64,000 bases of DNA from assembly GCF_026261605.1 (NCBI RefSeq), contig NZ_CP102486.1, forward strand, positions 4,588,001-4,652,000, given 5' to 3'. The position numbers and the translations under genes are program-made. The notes under the pieces are model-generated. The model worked only from the letters and a program-made list of their open reading frames with translations. It had not been told where the DNA came from and did no database searches. The stretch comes from Dechloromonas sp. A34. Lineage in GTDB: Bacteria > Pseudomonadota > Gammaproteobacteria > Burkholderiales > Rhodocyclaceae. Shown in pieces: positions 33,306-41,811 of the stretch (position 1 is the first letter of the stretch; each line of letters opens with the position of its first letter).

Positions 33306-36218
33306 ATGACCCGCCGCTTCCCGCTCCACGTCCATATCTCGACGCTGTTCATCATCCTGATCCTGGTGATCGGCGGTTTCATCGGCTGGCTCGGCCACTC
33401 GGTTGCCAGCAGCATCCTGAAGAGCACGGCCAGCGAGATCAACGCCCGCATCGGCAAGGACGCCGAAAGCGCCTTCACGAGCCTGATCGGGCCGGCCGAA
33501 ATGGCCACTCGCCTGCTCAGCCATAGCGGCATCACGCTCGCCACCACGCTCGACCAGCGCCTGGCCGACCTCGGCCTGATGCGCGAAGCCTTGACCGATT
33601 CCGAGGCGCTGACCGGCCTTTATGTCGGCTATGGCAATGGCGATTTCTTCCTGTTGCGCCGGATACAGGACGCGGGCGACCGGCAGTTCTTCAATGCGCC
33701 CGAGCAGACCGCCTATCTCGTCCAGAGCATCGACCGCTCGGCGGGTCAGATCCGCGGCCGCTACCTTTTTCTCGACGCCGCCTTGAAAACGCTGCGGGTC
33801 GACGAGCAGCCCGCTTACGCGGCCGGCTACGACCCGCGCCAGCGCGGCTGGTACCAGGCGGCGCTGGCCGCCGGCGGCCAGATCAAGACGCCGCCATACG
33901 TCTTTTTCAGCACCCGCCAGGTCGGGATGACCATCGCCAGTCGTTCCAGCCGCGGCGAGGCGGTGGTGGTCGGCGCCGACATCCGCCTGGCGACGCTCAA
34001 CGAGTTGCTGGCCGGGCAACGCCCGACACCCGGCTCGCAAATCGTGCTCGCCAACCGGGCCGGCCAGACCGTCGCCTACCCGGATGCGACCAAAGGCATC
34101 CGCCTGCCCAGGGAGCCCAACGGCCAGCCGATCCAGGCCGGAATCGGCGAGCTGTCGCCGGTCTTCGGCGCAGTTGCCGGACAGCTCGCCGGCAGCGCCG
34201 CGGAGTCGGCGAGCTTGCGCTCGCTGAGCGTCGGTAACGAGATATGGCATACCTCGATCCAGCCCGTGAAGCTGGAGGGTGCCGACGCTCTCTACCTGAT
34301 CACCGGGATTCCCGACAGCGAACTGATGACGGCCGCCAATCGCCTGCTGCACAACGCGCTGCTCGCCATCGCTCTCGTCATTCTGCTCGCCATCCCGGCG
34401 ACCTGGGGGCTGGCCCGCGCCATCGCCGGTCCGCTGCGCAAGCTGGCCGGCGAAGCAGAGGCCATCCGCCATTTCGATTTTTCGCAGCCGATCACGGTCC
34501 ACTCGCTGGTCCGCGAGATCAACGAACTGGCGACGACGATGGACGGCATGAAGCGGACAATTCGCCGCTTCCTCGACATCAGCCAGGCCGTTGCCGGCGA
34601 AAACAATTTCGACCGCCTGCTGCCCCGGCTGCTGACCGAGACGCTCTCCGCGGCCGGCGCCGACGCCGGCATCCTCTATCTCGCCGACCAGGACCGGCTG
34701 ATTCCGGCGGCGGCGTTGTTCGCCGATGCCTCGCCCCTGCCCGGCAGCCCGGAGAACATCGCCGTGGCCAATGCCGGCCCGCTACTCGGTAGCGCCCTGG
34801 CTGCCGGCGCGGCGCGCAGCGGTCTGCTGGCGCCAGCCGACGCTGACGCTCTCGGGATGCACAAGGCCGTGCAGGCGAGCCGTGCCAGCCACGCGATCGC
34901 CGTGCCGCTGCTCAATCGCCAGGACACGCTGGTCGGCGCCATGCTGCTGCTCGGCCAGCAGGAATCGGACAAGGCTCACCTCAGTTTCATCGAAGCGCTC
35001 TCCGGCTCGGCCGCCGTGTCGCTCGAAAACAAGGAACTGATCCATGCACAGAAAGCCCTGTTCGAGGCCATGATCCAGCTGATCGCCGGGGCCATCGACG
35101 CCAAGAGCCCGTATACCGGCGGTCACTGCGCGCGGGTGCCCGAACTGACCAAGATGCTGGCCCGTGCCGCCTGCGACGTCGACAGCGGTCCCTTCGCCGA
35201 TTTCCGCCTCGACGAGGCGGGCTGGGAAGCGGTGCATGTCGCGGCCTGGCTGCACGACTGCGGCAAGGTGACGACGCCGGAATACGTGGTGGACAAGGCG
35301 ACCAAGCTGGAAACGCTCTACGACCGCATTCACGAAGTGCGGATGCGCTTCGAGGTGCTCAAGCGCGACGCCGAGATCGCGTGCCTGAAGGCGATCTCGG
35401 ACGGCCAGCCGGAAACCGAGGCGCAAGCCCGGCTGCAGGCCGAATGGCATCAACTCGACGACGACTTCGCCTTCATCGCCGAATGCAACGAAGGCGGCGA
35501 GTTCATGGCACCGGAGAAACTCGACCGCCTGGCTGCGATTGCCGCCCGCACCTGGCAGCGCACCCTCGACGACCGGATCGGCATTTCGCACGAGGAGCAG
35601 GAACGCAAGGCACGGACGCCGCCAGCCGCGCTGCCGGCGACCGAGTCGCTGCTCGCCGACCGCCCGGAACACCGCTTCGAGCGCCGCTCGCAGGACCGCA
35701 TGCCACCCGACAATCGTTGGGGCTTCCGCATGCCAGTGCCCGAACTGCTCTACAACAAGGGCGAGCTCTACAACCTGGCGGTCGCCCGCGGCACGCTGGC
35801 GGAAGAGGAACGCTACAAGATCAACGAGCACATCGTGCAGACCTTCATCATGCTCAGCGCGCTGCCCTTTCCGAAGCACCTGCGCGAGGTACCTGAAATC
35901 GCCGCCTGCCATCACGAGAAAATGGATGGCACCGGCTATCCGCGCCGCCTGGTGCGCGAGCAGATGGGCCCGGTGGCGCGGATGATGGCGATCGCCGACA
36001 TCTTCGAGGCGCTGACCGCCGTCGACCGGCCCTACAAGAAGGGGAAGACGTTATCCGAGGCGCTCACCATCATGGCCCGGATGCGCGACGCGGCGCACAT
36101 CGATGGCGAGCTGTTCGAGCTCTTCCTGCACGCCCGCATCTGGCGCCAGTACGGCGAGCGCTTCATGCGGCCGGAACAGCTCGACGCCGTGGACGTCAGC
36201 GCCTTTGCCCGCGCTTGA
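33306..36218 (+). CDS. Cache-HAMP-GAF-HD-GYP cyclic-di-GMP phosphodiesterase
   Basis: 970 residues. Order: transmembrane helix (about 15-37), periplasmic double-Cache sensor (about 40-345), second helix (about 350-375), HAMP (RAIAGPLRKLAGEAEA...), GAF (about 430-585) and an HD-GYP domain (about 590-960). The HD-GYP has HDCGK (about residue 648) and HHEKMDGTGYP (about 868). Roughly 220 residues separate the two, where 60-70 is usual, because of a charged insert of about 150 residues. It should degrade cyclic di-GMP in response to a small periplasmic ligand. No partner is visible nearby. Confidence 0.85.
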   Translation: MTRRFPLHVHISTLFIILILVIGGFIGWLGHSVASSILKSTASEINARIGKDAESAFTSLIGPAEMATRLLSHSGITLATTLDQRLADLGLMREALTDSEALTGLYVGYGNGDFFLLRRIQDAGDRQFFNAPEQTAYLVQSIDRSAGQIRGRYLFLDAALKTLRVDEQPAYAAGYDPRQRGWYQAALAAGGQIKTPPYVFFSTRQVGMTIASRSSRGEAVVVGADIRLATLNELLAGQRPTPGSQIVLANRAGQTVAYPDATKGIRLPREPNGQPIQAGIGELSPVFGAVAGQLAGSAAESASLRSLSVGNEIWHTSIQPVKLEGADALYLITGIPDSELMTAANRLLHNALLAIALVILLAIPATWGLARAIAGPLRKLAGEAEAIRHFDFSQPITVHSLVREINELATTMDGMKRTIRRFLDISQAVAGENNFDRLLPRLLTETLSAAGADAGILYLADQDRLIPAAALFADASPLPGSPENIAVANAGPLLGSALAAGAARSGLLAPADADALGMHKAVQASRASHAIAVPLLNRQDTLVGAMLLLGQQESDKAHLSFIEALSGSAAVSLENKELIHAQKALFEAMIQLIAGAIDAKSPYTGGHCARVPELTKMLARAACDVDSGPFADFRLDEAGWEAVHVAAWLHDCGKVTTPEYVVDKATKLETLYDRIHEVRMRFEVLKRDAEIACLKAISDGQPETEAQARLQAEWHQLDDDFAFIAECNEGGEFMAPEKLDRLAAIAARTWQRTLDDRIGISHEEQERKARTPPAALPATESLLADRPEHRFERRSQDRMPPDNRWGFRMPVPELLYNKGELYNLAVARGTLAEEERYKINEHIVQTFIMLSALPFPKHLREVPEIAACHHEKMDGTGYPRRLVREQMGPVARMMAIADIFEALTAVDRPYKKGKTLSEALTIMARMRDAAHIDGELFELFLHARIWRQYGERFMRPEQLDAVDVSAFARA

Positions 36219-36236
36219 GGTGCCGATTAGCTCCGT

Positions 36237-36731
36237 TCAGCGCAGTTCGAACCAGGCGACGATAAAGGCAGCGACCGCGCCCGGATCGTTGATATCGAGC
36301 TGCGGCAGCGTCGTGGCGAGCGGTGCATCGCTGGCCACGGCAATGACATGCGGGTCGTTCGGGAACAGCTGGGGCTTGTCGATGGCAGCCCGGTAGATTT
36401 CAATTTTGGGAATCGGTTCGTGCTTGAAGCCCTCGACCAGCACCAGATCGCAGGGTGACAACTGGGCCAGCGCCTCGCTCAGATTCAGTTCAGGGCGGCC
36501 GCGCAGTTCGTGCATCACCGCCCAGCGATTGAGCGAAGTCACCAGAACCTCACGGCAGCCGGCATGGCGGTGGCGGTAGGAATCCTTGCCCGCGTAGTCG
36601 ATATCGAACTCGTGATGTGCGTGCTTGATCAGCGAAACCGCAAGCCCACGTGCTTCGAGCAAAGTGATGACCCGCTCGACCAATGTCGTTTTACCGCTGC
36701 CGGACCAGCCGGCAAAACCGATGACCTTCAT
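36237..36731 (-). CDS. mobB: molybdopterin-guanine dinucleotide biosynthesis adaptor, GTPase
   Basis: 164 residues. P-loop GWSGSGKTTLV at the N-terminus, the conserved HAHHEFDIDYAGKDSYRHRHAG block, and DLVLVEGFKHEPIPKIE. MobB binds GTP and assists MobA. It lies on the opposite strand from mobA with the HD-GYP gene between them. It ends 18 bases after the HD-GYP stop, convergent. Confidence 0.92.
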   Translation of the reverse strand: MKVIGFAGWSGSGKTTLVERVITLLEARGLAVSLIKHAHHEFDIDYAGKDSYRHRHAGCREVLVTSLNRWAVMHELRGRPELNLSEALAQLSPCDLVLVEGFKHEPIPKIEIYRAAIDKPQLFPNDPHVIAVASDAPLATTLPQLDINDPGAVAAFIVAWFELR

Positions 36732-36829
36732 GCCGCATTGCCCCGGGGTGTCGAAAAATGGCGGCCATTATCGCCATTCACGCTGGCCACTGGGGATATT
36801 TTCAATCCCCAACCTGTGGAAACCCCTTA

Positions 36830-36857
36830 TTGCGGCGCGTCAATTCCTGCCTAGAAT
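36830..36857 (+). promoter_or_regulatory. promoter candidate for the small ORF at 36900
   Basis: TTGCGG (36830-36835) and TAGAAT (36852-36857) are separated by 16 bp, a near-consensus sigma-70 arrangement. The start would be about 36 bases before the ATG, with AAAAGG nine bases upstream of it. Confidence 0.55.
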
Positions 36858-36899
36858 TCGCCTGCAGGATTCACATACAGACATAAAAGGTTAACAGCA

Positions 36900-37082
36900 A
36901 TGAACGTCAAAGTTCACTATCGCCTCACCCAGGACCGCGCCGGTCTGCCGCAGGATTTCGCCGGTGCGCGTCGTTTCGTCGCCAGCGAAGGCCAGGCCAT
37001 CGAAGACATGGCCAAATCGCAGCTGGCAGCGGACTATCAGGTCCCGACCAGCGCCGTCGTGATCTGCAAGATCGAGTACTAA
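36900..37082 (+). CDS. small basic-acidic protein of unknown function
   Basis: 60 residues (MNVKVHYRLTQDRAGLPQDF to VVICKIEY) with mixed beta/alpha character and no signal peptide. I do not recognise it. It has its own promoter candidate and a ribosome-binding site, and codon use matches the neighbours, so it is likely real. Its stop overlaps the stop of the convergent gene (37079-37081). Confidence 0.6.
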   Translation: MNVKVHYRLTQDRAGLPQDFAGARRFVASEGQAIEDMAKSQLAADYQVPTSAVVICKIEY

Positions 37083-37339
37083 CCGCCCCCGCGCTGGGTT
37101 GCCCGGTCGACCCGCGCCAGCAGTTCCCAGGCGGTGGCTTCGTCACCGTGTTGCACGCTGATTTCAACGTGCAGGTGGGCTATTTGCAGTGCACCAATTT
37201 GCGTCGGCCGTTGGCTGGTCAAGGCAAAGTGCAGGCGCACACCATCGGCTGACAGCATCACGCCCTCGGCAGTCGCGCTGACGGTATCGCCAAAGGCTTG
37301 GACCAACGCCCGCCGGAACTCGTCCGGCGTGCTGTTCAT
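37079..37339 (-). CDS. hypothetical protein at the end of the aor operon
   Basis: 86 residues. The ATG at 37337-37339 (MNSTPDEFRRALVQAFGD) follows the MoaD-like gene after 37 bases. The sequence ends ARVDRATQRGGG. I do not recognise a domain; an SRP1/AorE-like accessory role is possible because the aor operon of Aromatoleum also carries two small genes after aorC, but that comparison is from memory. Confidence 0.6.
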   Translation of the reverse strand: MNSTPDEFRRALVQAFGDTVSATAEGVMLSADGVRLHFALTSQRPTQIGALQIAHLHVEISVQHGDEATAWELLARVDRATQRGGG

Positions 37340-37376
37340 CTGCCGGACGCGCTGGCCACTCCACGGAAACGGCCCT

Positions 37377-37628
37377 TCAGCCACCCGCAATTGGCGGCCA
37401 GATGGCCAGCACATCGCCCTCCTGCAGACAGGTCGTCGCCCGCTCGTCCGGTGGTACAAAAACGCCATTGACCAGTACCAGATGCGTCAGTTTGGGCGGC
37501 AGGGCATAGGGCTGGATGACGGCGCTGATCGTGGCCTGATCGGCGACCTCGATATTGACCCGGTTATTCTTGCTCCCCGCCGGCAGGTAATCGGCCAGCG
37601 TGGCATAGAACTTCAGCGTGACCTGCAT
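37377..37628 (-). CDS. MoaD/ThiS-like sulfur-carrier protein of the aor operon
   Basis: 83 residues. Beta-grasp family: MQVTLKFYATLADYLP, VNGVFVPPDERATTCLQEGD, and a C-terminal double glycine (WPPIAGG) that is adenylated and thiocarboxylated to donate sulfur to the molybdopterin dithiolene. The ATG at 37626-37628 is four bases after the aorC stop. Location suggests a dedicated MoaD for the tungsten cofactor of AorB. Confidence 0.85.
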   Translation of the reverse strand: MQVTLKFYATLADYLPAGSKNNRVNIEVADQATISAVIQPYALPPKLTHLVLVNGVFVPPDERATTCLQEGDVLAIWPPIAGG

Positions 37629-37632
37629 GGCA

Positions 37633-38880
37633 TCAACCGGGCGAGCGCTGACAGGCGACATAGGCTTCGACGAAGCGGGTCGGCGCTGCCAGCAGCTTAT
37701 CCTTCCACGCTCCGAGACGGGTCTTGGCCTGGATCAGGCCGCGCAGCACGCCGATGTGCTCGGTCCAGCCGATCGCCGTCGCGCCGACCAGCACGTCTTC
37801 CTGGAACTGCAGGCTGAGGTAGCGGCCACGGCTTTCATCGGCCTGTTCGACGCCGTCACCGCCGGCCACCCCCTGCCACTCACCGAAGGAAGAGGAAATC
37901 ATCCCCATCGAATCGAGCACGTTGATCGCCAACACGCCCTTCATCCGCGCCGCCTGACCGGCCATGTTGAGGGCCGCGATGCGCGCCTGGTCGGCGGCGT
38001 TGGGCTGGATGGCGGCCACCAGGTGACGGCCGGAGAAAAGGTCGGGCGCCTCGGCGACATCGCCGGCGGCATAGATGCCGGGTACCGAGGTCTGCATTGA
38101 ATCGTCGACCAGCACGCCCTTGGCGACATGGATCGATGTACCTTCGAGGAAAGCGGCATTCGGTGCAACGCCGGCCGCGACGATCAGCAGATCGCAGTCG
38201 ATATGCTCACCGGTCGATAGCGCGACGGTCAGCGGCGAATTCTTGCCCTTCTCGATGAACTCGACTCCGGCCTTGGTCACCACCTTGACGCCCTGGCGCT
38301 CGACCCAGCGCTTGATCATGCTGCCGGCCTCCGGCGTCATCATGCGCGGCACCATGCGGTCCCCCATTTCGACGACGGTCAGGCTGACCCCGCGATTGAC
38401 CAAGGCTTCCATGATGATGCAGCCGATGAAGCCGGCCCCCAGTTGCAGCACGCGCGAACCGGGTTTCGCCATCTGCGCGATCGCGCGGGCGTCGGCCAGC
38501 GTCCAGCAGGTCTGCACTTCCGGTAGGTCGATGCCGGGGATTGGTGGCCGCACTGGATGCGAACCGGTGGCGATCAGCAAGCGGTCGAAATTCTCGAAAT
38601 GGCCGTCGTCGAACAGCAGCGTGCGTTTCTCGGTGTTCAGGGCGACGGCCCGACCCCGATGCTGGCGTATGCCCATCTTTTCGAAATGATCGCCCGATTT
38701 GCGCAAGTAAGTGCCCGCTTCGTCGATGTTGCCTTCGAGCAGGTAAGGAATGGCCATCCGGGAATACGGCGGTTCGGCTTCGTTGCCGATGAGCAGGATC
38801 TCGTCGTCGGGCGCCGCCTTGCGCAGCGTTTCGGCGGCAACGACGCCGGCCGGGCCATTGCCGAGGATGATGTGTTTCAT
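37633..38880 (-). CDS. aorC: AOR FAD/NAD(P)H subunit
   Basis: 415 residues. An FAD-binding N-terminus (MKHIILGNGPAGVVAAETL), a central NAD(H)-binding motif (VLQLGAGFIGCIIMEAL) and a C-terminal FAD block (GIYAAGDVAEAPDLF) make it a pyridine nucleotide-disulfide-type reductase, as in AorC. It connects the tungsten subunit and the ferredoxin-like AorA to NAD+ (or benzyl viologen) in the hetero-complex. The ATG at 38878-38880 gives the correct N-terminus. A gap of 112 bases lies between it and aorB. Confidence 0.85.
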   Translation of the reverse strand: MKHIILGNGPAGVVAAETLRKAAPDDEILLIGNEAEPPYSRMAIPYLLEGNIDEAGTYLRKSGDHFEKMGIRQHRGRAVALNTEKRTLLFDDGHFENFDRLLIATGSHPVRPPIPGIDLPEVQTCWTLADARAIAQMAKPGSRVLQLGAGFIGCIIMEALVNRGVSLTVVEMGDRMVPRMMTPEAGSMIKRWVERQGVKVVTKAGVEFIEKGKNSPLTVALSTGEHIDCDLLIVAAGVAPNAAFLEGTSIHVAKGVLVDDSMQTSVPGIYAAGDVAEAPDLFSGRHLVAAIQPNAADQARIAALNMAGQAARMKGVLAINVLDSMGMISSSFGEWQGVAGGDGVEQADESRGRYLSLQFQEDVLVGATAIGWTEHIGVLRGLIQAKTRLGAWKDKLLAAPTRFVEAYVACQRSPG

Positions 38881-38992
38881 GTTGGGCGGTCTCCTTCTTG
38901 ATTGGTCAGTTGGCTGCAGCGCGGGTTCCGGCTTGATCAAGAAAAAACGGGGCAGCACCGCCACCCCGCTCGTCAAGCAGCGTCTGGCCCCC

Positions 38993-40840
38993 TTAGAGGC
39001 CCAGACGCTCCAGCGTCGCCGTCTCGGGCACGCCTTCGGCATTCCAGCCGCGCAGCTCGTAATACTCCGGCAGCATCTTTTCGACGCCGCTGACCAGGCC
39101 CTTGGCGGGACCGGTCTTGGCCGCCTCGGTCTTCAGACGTGGCGGCAGGTCGTCGTCCTTCTTGGTGAAACCGGCCTTCAAGTTGAATTGACGTTCGAGG
39201 TTCCAGATTCGCTCGCCGACCAGGGTCAGCTTCTCCATCGACCAGTCGCCTTCGCAGGCGGCCTGCAACTGGGGTTGCACATCGGCCACCGTCCAGGCGA
39301 AGGAGGTAAAGAGGCAAACCCCGGCCGAATCGAAAATCGTCGTCGCATCCTGGAAAGCCTTGACCAGGCCAGGCTTGCCTTCGGTGACCAGCGGATCGGT
39401 CTTGACCGGAATGCCGAGCACTTCGGAGGCCACGGTATAGCCGCGCACATGGCAGGCACCGCGGTTCGAGGTCGCATAATTGAGACCCATACCCTGAATG
39501 GCACGCCCGTCGTAGGCGGGGAATTCCAGGCCCTTGACGCTCATCGACAGCTCGGGGTGACCATACTTGGCGGCCAGGCGCTTCGAGCCGAGCCCGACTT
39601 CCTTGCCAAAGCCTTCGCCACGGGCCGTGATTTCGGCCAGATAGGCCAGCGCCTTGGCCGAACCGAAGGGCGCTTCGATGCCGATCTGTTCCTTGGTCAG
39701 GACGCCCATCTCGTAGAGCTCCATGATTGCCGAGACGGTGGCGCCGAAGGTGATCGGGTCGAAGCCGTCTTCGTTACAGACCATGTTGGCGTACTGCAGG
39801 GCTTCGAGATCGCCGACCCCGTTCGAAGCGCCGAGCGACCACGCCGATTCGTATTCCAACCCGCCCGATGCACCCCAGTATTCGGGCTTGTTGACCACCG
39901 TGAAGTGGCCCTGATCGAGTTGCGAAATCCGTCCGCAGGCGATCGTGCAGCCGAAACAGGCGGCATTGGTCAGCAGGTGCGCCTTGCCATCGGTCGGGCG
40001 CTTCTCGTGCATGGCTTCGGCCGAGATCTGACCGGCTTCTTCGAATTGCACGTCACGGTGATTGCGCGTCGGCAGGGCGCCAATTTCGTTGATCACGTTC
40101 ATCAGCACTTGGGTACCGTACTTGGGCAGGCCCTGGCCGGTCACCGCGTTATCGGCCAGCACCTTCTTGGCCGCCTGGGTGGCGGCGAGGAAGCCCGGGA
40201 AGTCCTTGATGCCGGAAACTCCCTTGGTGCCGCGGATGGCCACCGCCTTGAGGTTCTTCGAGCCCATCACGGCGCCCACCCCGGAACGGCCGGCGGCGCG
40301 GTGCAGGTCATTGACCACGCAGGAGAACAGCACGCCGTTCTCGCCCGAGCGGCCGATCGAGGAGACGCGAATCTGCGGGTCCTGATGCAGCTTCTTGATC
40401 GTCTCTTCGGTAACCCAGGTGGTCTTGCCCCACAGATGCGCGGCATCGCGCAGTTCGGCCACATCGTTCTCGACGAACAGATAGACCGGCTTCGGCGACC
40501 TGCCTTCGAAAATGATCATGTCCCAACCGGCGAATTTCATCTCGGCGCCAAAGAAGCCGCCCGAATTGGAACAGGCGATCGCGCCGGTCAGCGGCCCCTT
40601 GGTGATTACCGTATAACGACCACCGGTCGACGCCATGGTGCCGGTCAACGGGCCGGTCGCCATGATCAGCTTGTTGTCGGGCGACAAGGGATCGACCTTC
40701 GGGTCGATTTCTTCGCACAGATATTTGGTACCGAGGCCGCGCGAGCCCAGGAAATCATTGGCCCAGGCCATGTTCAGCGGTTCGGGAGTGCAGGTGCCGG
40801 CGGTGAGATTGACGCGCAGGACTTTACGATTCCAACCCAT
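38993..40840 (-). CDS. aorB: tungsten aldehyde:ferredoxin oxidoreductase catalytic subunit
   Basis: 615 residues. The N-terminal domain opens GWNRKVLRVNLTAGTC as in archaeal AOR, with the cofactor loop LMAT-GPLTGTMASTGGR-like region (here IMATGPLTGTMASTGG). The [4Fe-4S] ligands CFGCTIAC and a distal Cys (SAGVCLFTSF) are present. AOR oxidises aldehydes to acids and needs W-bis-pyranopterin. The downstream MoaD-like protein and the tupBC transporter fit this. The ATG at 40838-40840 is used, following a GGAGG 5-9 bases upstream. Confidence 0.92.
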   Translation of the reverse strand: MGWNRKVLRVNLTAGTCTPEPLNMAWANDFLGSRGLGTKYLCEEIDPKVDPLSPDNKLIMATGPLTGTMASTGGRYTVITKGPLTGAIACSNSGGFFGAEMKFAGWDMIIFEGRSPKPVYLFVENDVAELRDAAHLWGKTTWVTEETIKKLHQDPQIRVSSIGRSGENGVLFSCVVNDLHRAAGRSGVGAVMGSKNLKAVAIRGTKGVSGIKDFPGFLAATQAAKKVLADNAVTGQGLPKYGTQVLMNVINEIGALPTRNHRDVQFEEAGQISAEAMHEKRPTDGKAHLLTNAACFGCTIACGRISQLDQGHFTVVNKPEYWGASGGLEYESAWSLGASNGVGDLEALQYANMVCNEDGFDPITFGATVSAIMELYEMGVLTKEQIGIEAPFGSAKALAYLAEITARGEGFGKEVGLGSKRLAAKYGHPELSMSVKGLEFPAYDGRAIQGMGLNYATSNRGACHVRGYTVASEVLGIPVKTDPLVTEGKPGLVKAFQDATTIFDSAGVCLFTSFAWTVADVQPQLQAACEGDWSMEKLTLVGERIWNLERQFNLKAGFTKKDDDLPPRLKTEAAKTGPAKGLVSGVEKMLPEYYELRGWNAEGVPETATLERLGL

Positions 40841-40853
40841 ATTCTTTTCCTCC

Positions 40854-41330
40854 TTAAGCGGCAACGGCCGAAGTGTTCGCCTTCGCGGCCCAGGCGCGCA
40901 TGCGCTCCAGGCCGGTCCAGTCGGCGTCGACATAGGTGATGGCGGCGGTCGGGCAGGCGCTGACGCATTTCGGATCGCCAGCGCAGAGGTCGCATTTCTG
41001 GACCTTGCCAACATCGGCCATGTAATTGACCGTGCCGAACGGGCAGGCGATGGTGCACACCTTGCAGCCAACACAGATCGCTTCCTTGACCACCTTGGCC
41101 CCGGTGGCGGCGTCGATGACGATCGCTTCGACCGGGCAGGAGTTCATACACCAGGCATCGGAACACTGGGTGCAGGTATAGGGCACCTTGCGCCCCTCAT
41201 GCTCGAAACTGAAAACCTTGATACGGGATTTCGACGGGTTGATCGTGCCCGTATGCTCGAATGAGCAAGCCATTTCGCACTGTAAACAGCCGGTGCACTT
41301 GGCCGGATCGATGTGTAGCGACTTCTGCAT
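40854..41330 (-). CDS. aorA: AOR four-cluster ferredoxin-like subunit
   Basis: 158 residues with four ferredoxin motifs (CTGCLQCEMACSFEH, CTQCSDAWCMNSCP, CVGCKVCTIACPFG, CDLCAGDPKCVSACP). It resembles AorA, the electron-transfer subunit that forms nanowire-like stacks with AorB in the Aromatoleum enzyme. It is the first gene of the operon and follows a 481-base regulatory gap. The start codon is an ATG with GGAGGAG 7 bases upstream. Confidence 0.88.
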   Translation of the reverse strand: MQKSLHIDPAKCTGCLQCEMACSFEHTGTINPSKSRIKVFSFEHEGRKVPYTCTQCSDAWCMNSCPVEAIVIDAATGAKVVKEAICVGCKVCTIACPFGTVNYMADVGKVQKCDLCAGDPKCVSACPTAAITYVDADWTGLERMRAWAAKANTSAVAA

Positions 41331-41403
41331 GGCGTCTCCTCCATGAATGATTACCTTCGAAAGAGGCGTCGCTGGAAGCGACCCTCTGCTGGTCGGTCAG
41401 TTT

Positions 41404-41419
41404 CGCAAAATCCATGCCC
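41404..41419 (-). promoter_or_regulatory. sigma-54-like promoter of the aor operon
   Basis: On the minus strand GGGCATG-GATT-TTGC-G matches TGGCACG-N4-TTGC with the invariant GG and GC ten bases apart and TTGC complete. The deduced start near 41394 gives a 5' leader of about 64 bases before aorA. An upstream inverted repeat at 41491-41511 lies roughly 100 bp before this start, the usual enhancer distance. Confidence 0.55.
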
Positions 41420-41490
41420 ACCGGAAAACTGTCGCCAGTCGGCCTTTTTGTGTGCAATGTATCGTTTTTAGACAGAATCGAAGCACTCCG

Positions 41491-41511
41491 GTTGCTCAGA
41501 AGTTGAACAAC
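41491..41511. promoter_or_regulatory. inverted repeat, candidate enhancer for sigma-54 activator
   Basis: GTTGCTCA-N4-TTGAACAAC, an almost perfect palindrome, sits about 100 bp upstream of the sigma-54-like aor promoter. It fits the position of a bacterial enhancer-binding protein site. No matching activator gene is within the window. Confidence 0.45.
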
Positions 41512-41654
41512 TGCTGAACGCCGAAACACCGCTGGATTTGGCCTCACCACTGTAGGCAAGCGGCGACAACTTGTCATGCCGCAATGCAACATGCCAGCCA
41601 CATTTTGTTACACAAGGCTACGAAAGGACGACAGACCCGGTCGAGGCAAAAACC

Positions 41655-41739
41655 TACACTGCAGTTGTGCATTGAACCCCTCCTCTCGAAATCCCCCCTT
41701 TCGAGAATTTCCAACCCCGCCTCCGGCGGGGTTTTTTTT
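41655..41739 (+). ncRNA. candidate small RNA in the aorA-cytochrome c5 gap, with terminator
   Basis: The plus strand has a perfect 8-bp hairpin TCTCGAAA/TTTCGAGA (41684-41706) with loop TCCCCCC, then a strong terminator CCCCGCC-TCC-GGCGGGG and eight T (41715-41739). No gene precedes it. A weak -10 (TACACT, 41655-41660) is the only start signal seen, so the 5' end is uncertain. The rest of the 481-base gap 41331-41811 holds the aor control signals and the cytochrome promoter, and no coding region that I can support. Confidence 0.4.
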
Positions 41740-41749
41740 GCCCTGCTCG

Positions 41750-41774
41750 TTGATCTATCTCAAGCCGTTATAAT
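41750..41774 (+). promoter_or_regulatory. FNR-like box and -10 before cytochrome c5
   Basis: TTGAT-CTAT-CTCAA (41750-41763) matches the FNR consensus at nine of ten positions. A perfect TATAAT lies at 41769-41774, only about 24 bases before a start near 41781, which would not suit a class II FNR activator. An alternative -10 (TATTTT, 41785-41790) would place the box near -41. It might equally repress. Confidence 0.5.
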
Positions 41775-41811
41775 TTCGGACTTTTATTTTTCCGTATTGG
41801 GGTAAATCAGC

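Noticed and set aside
38750..40939. 729-codon frame opposite aorB
   Set aside because: Shadow frame without domain signatures; AorB is convincing on the other strand.
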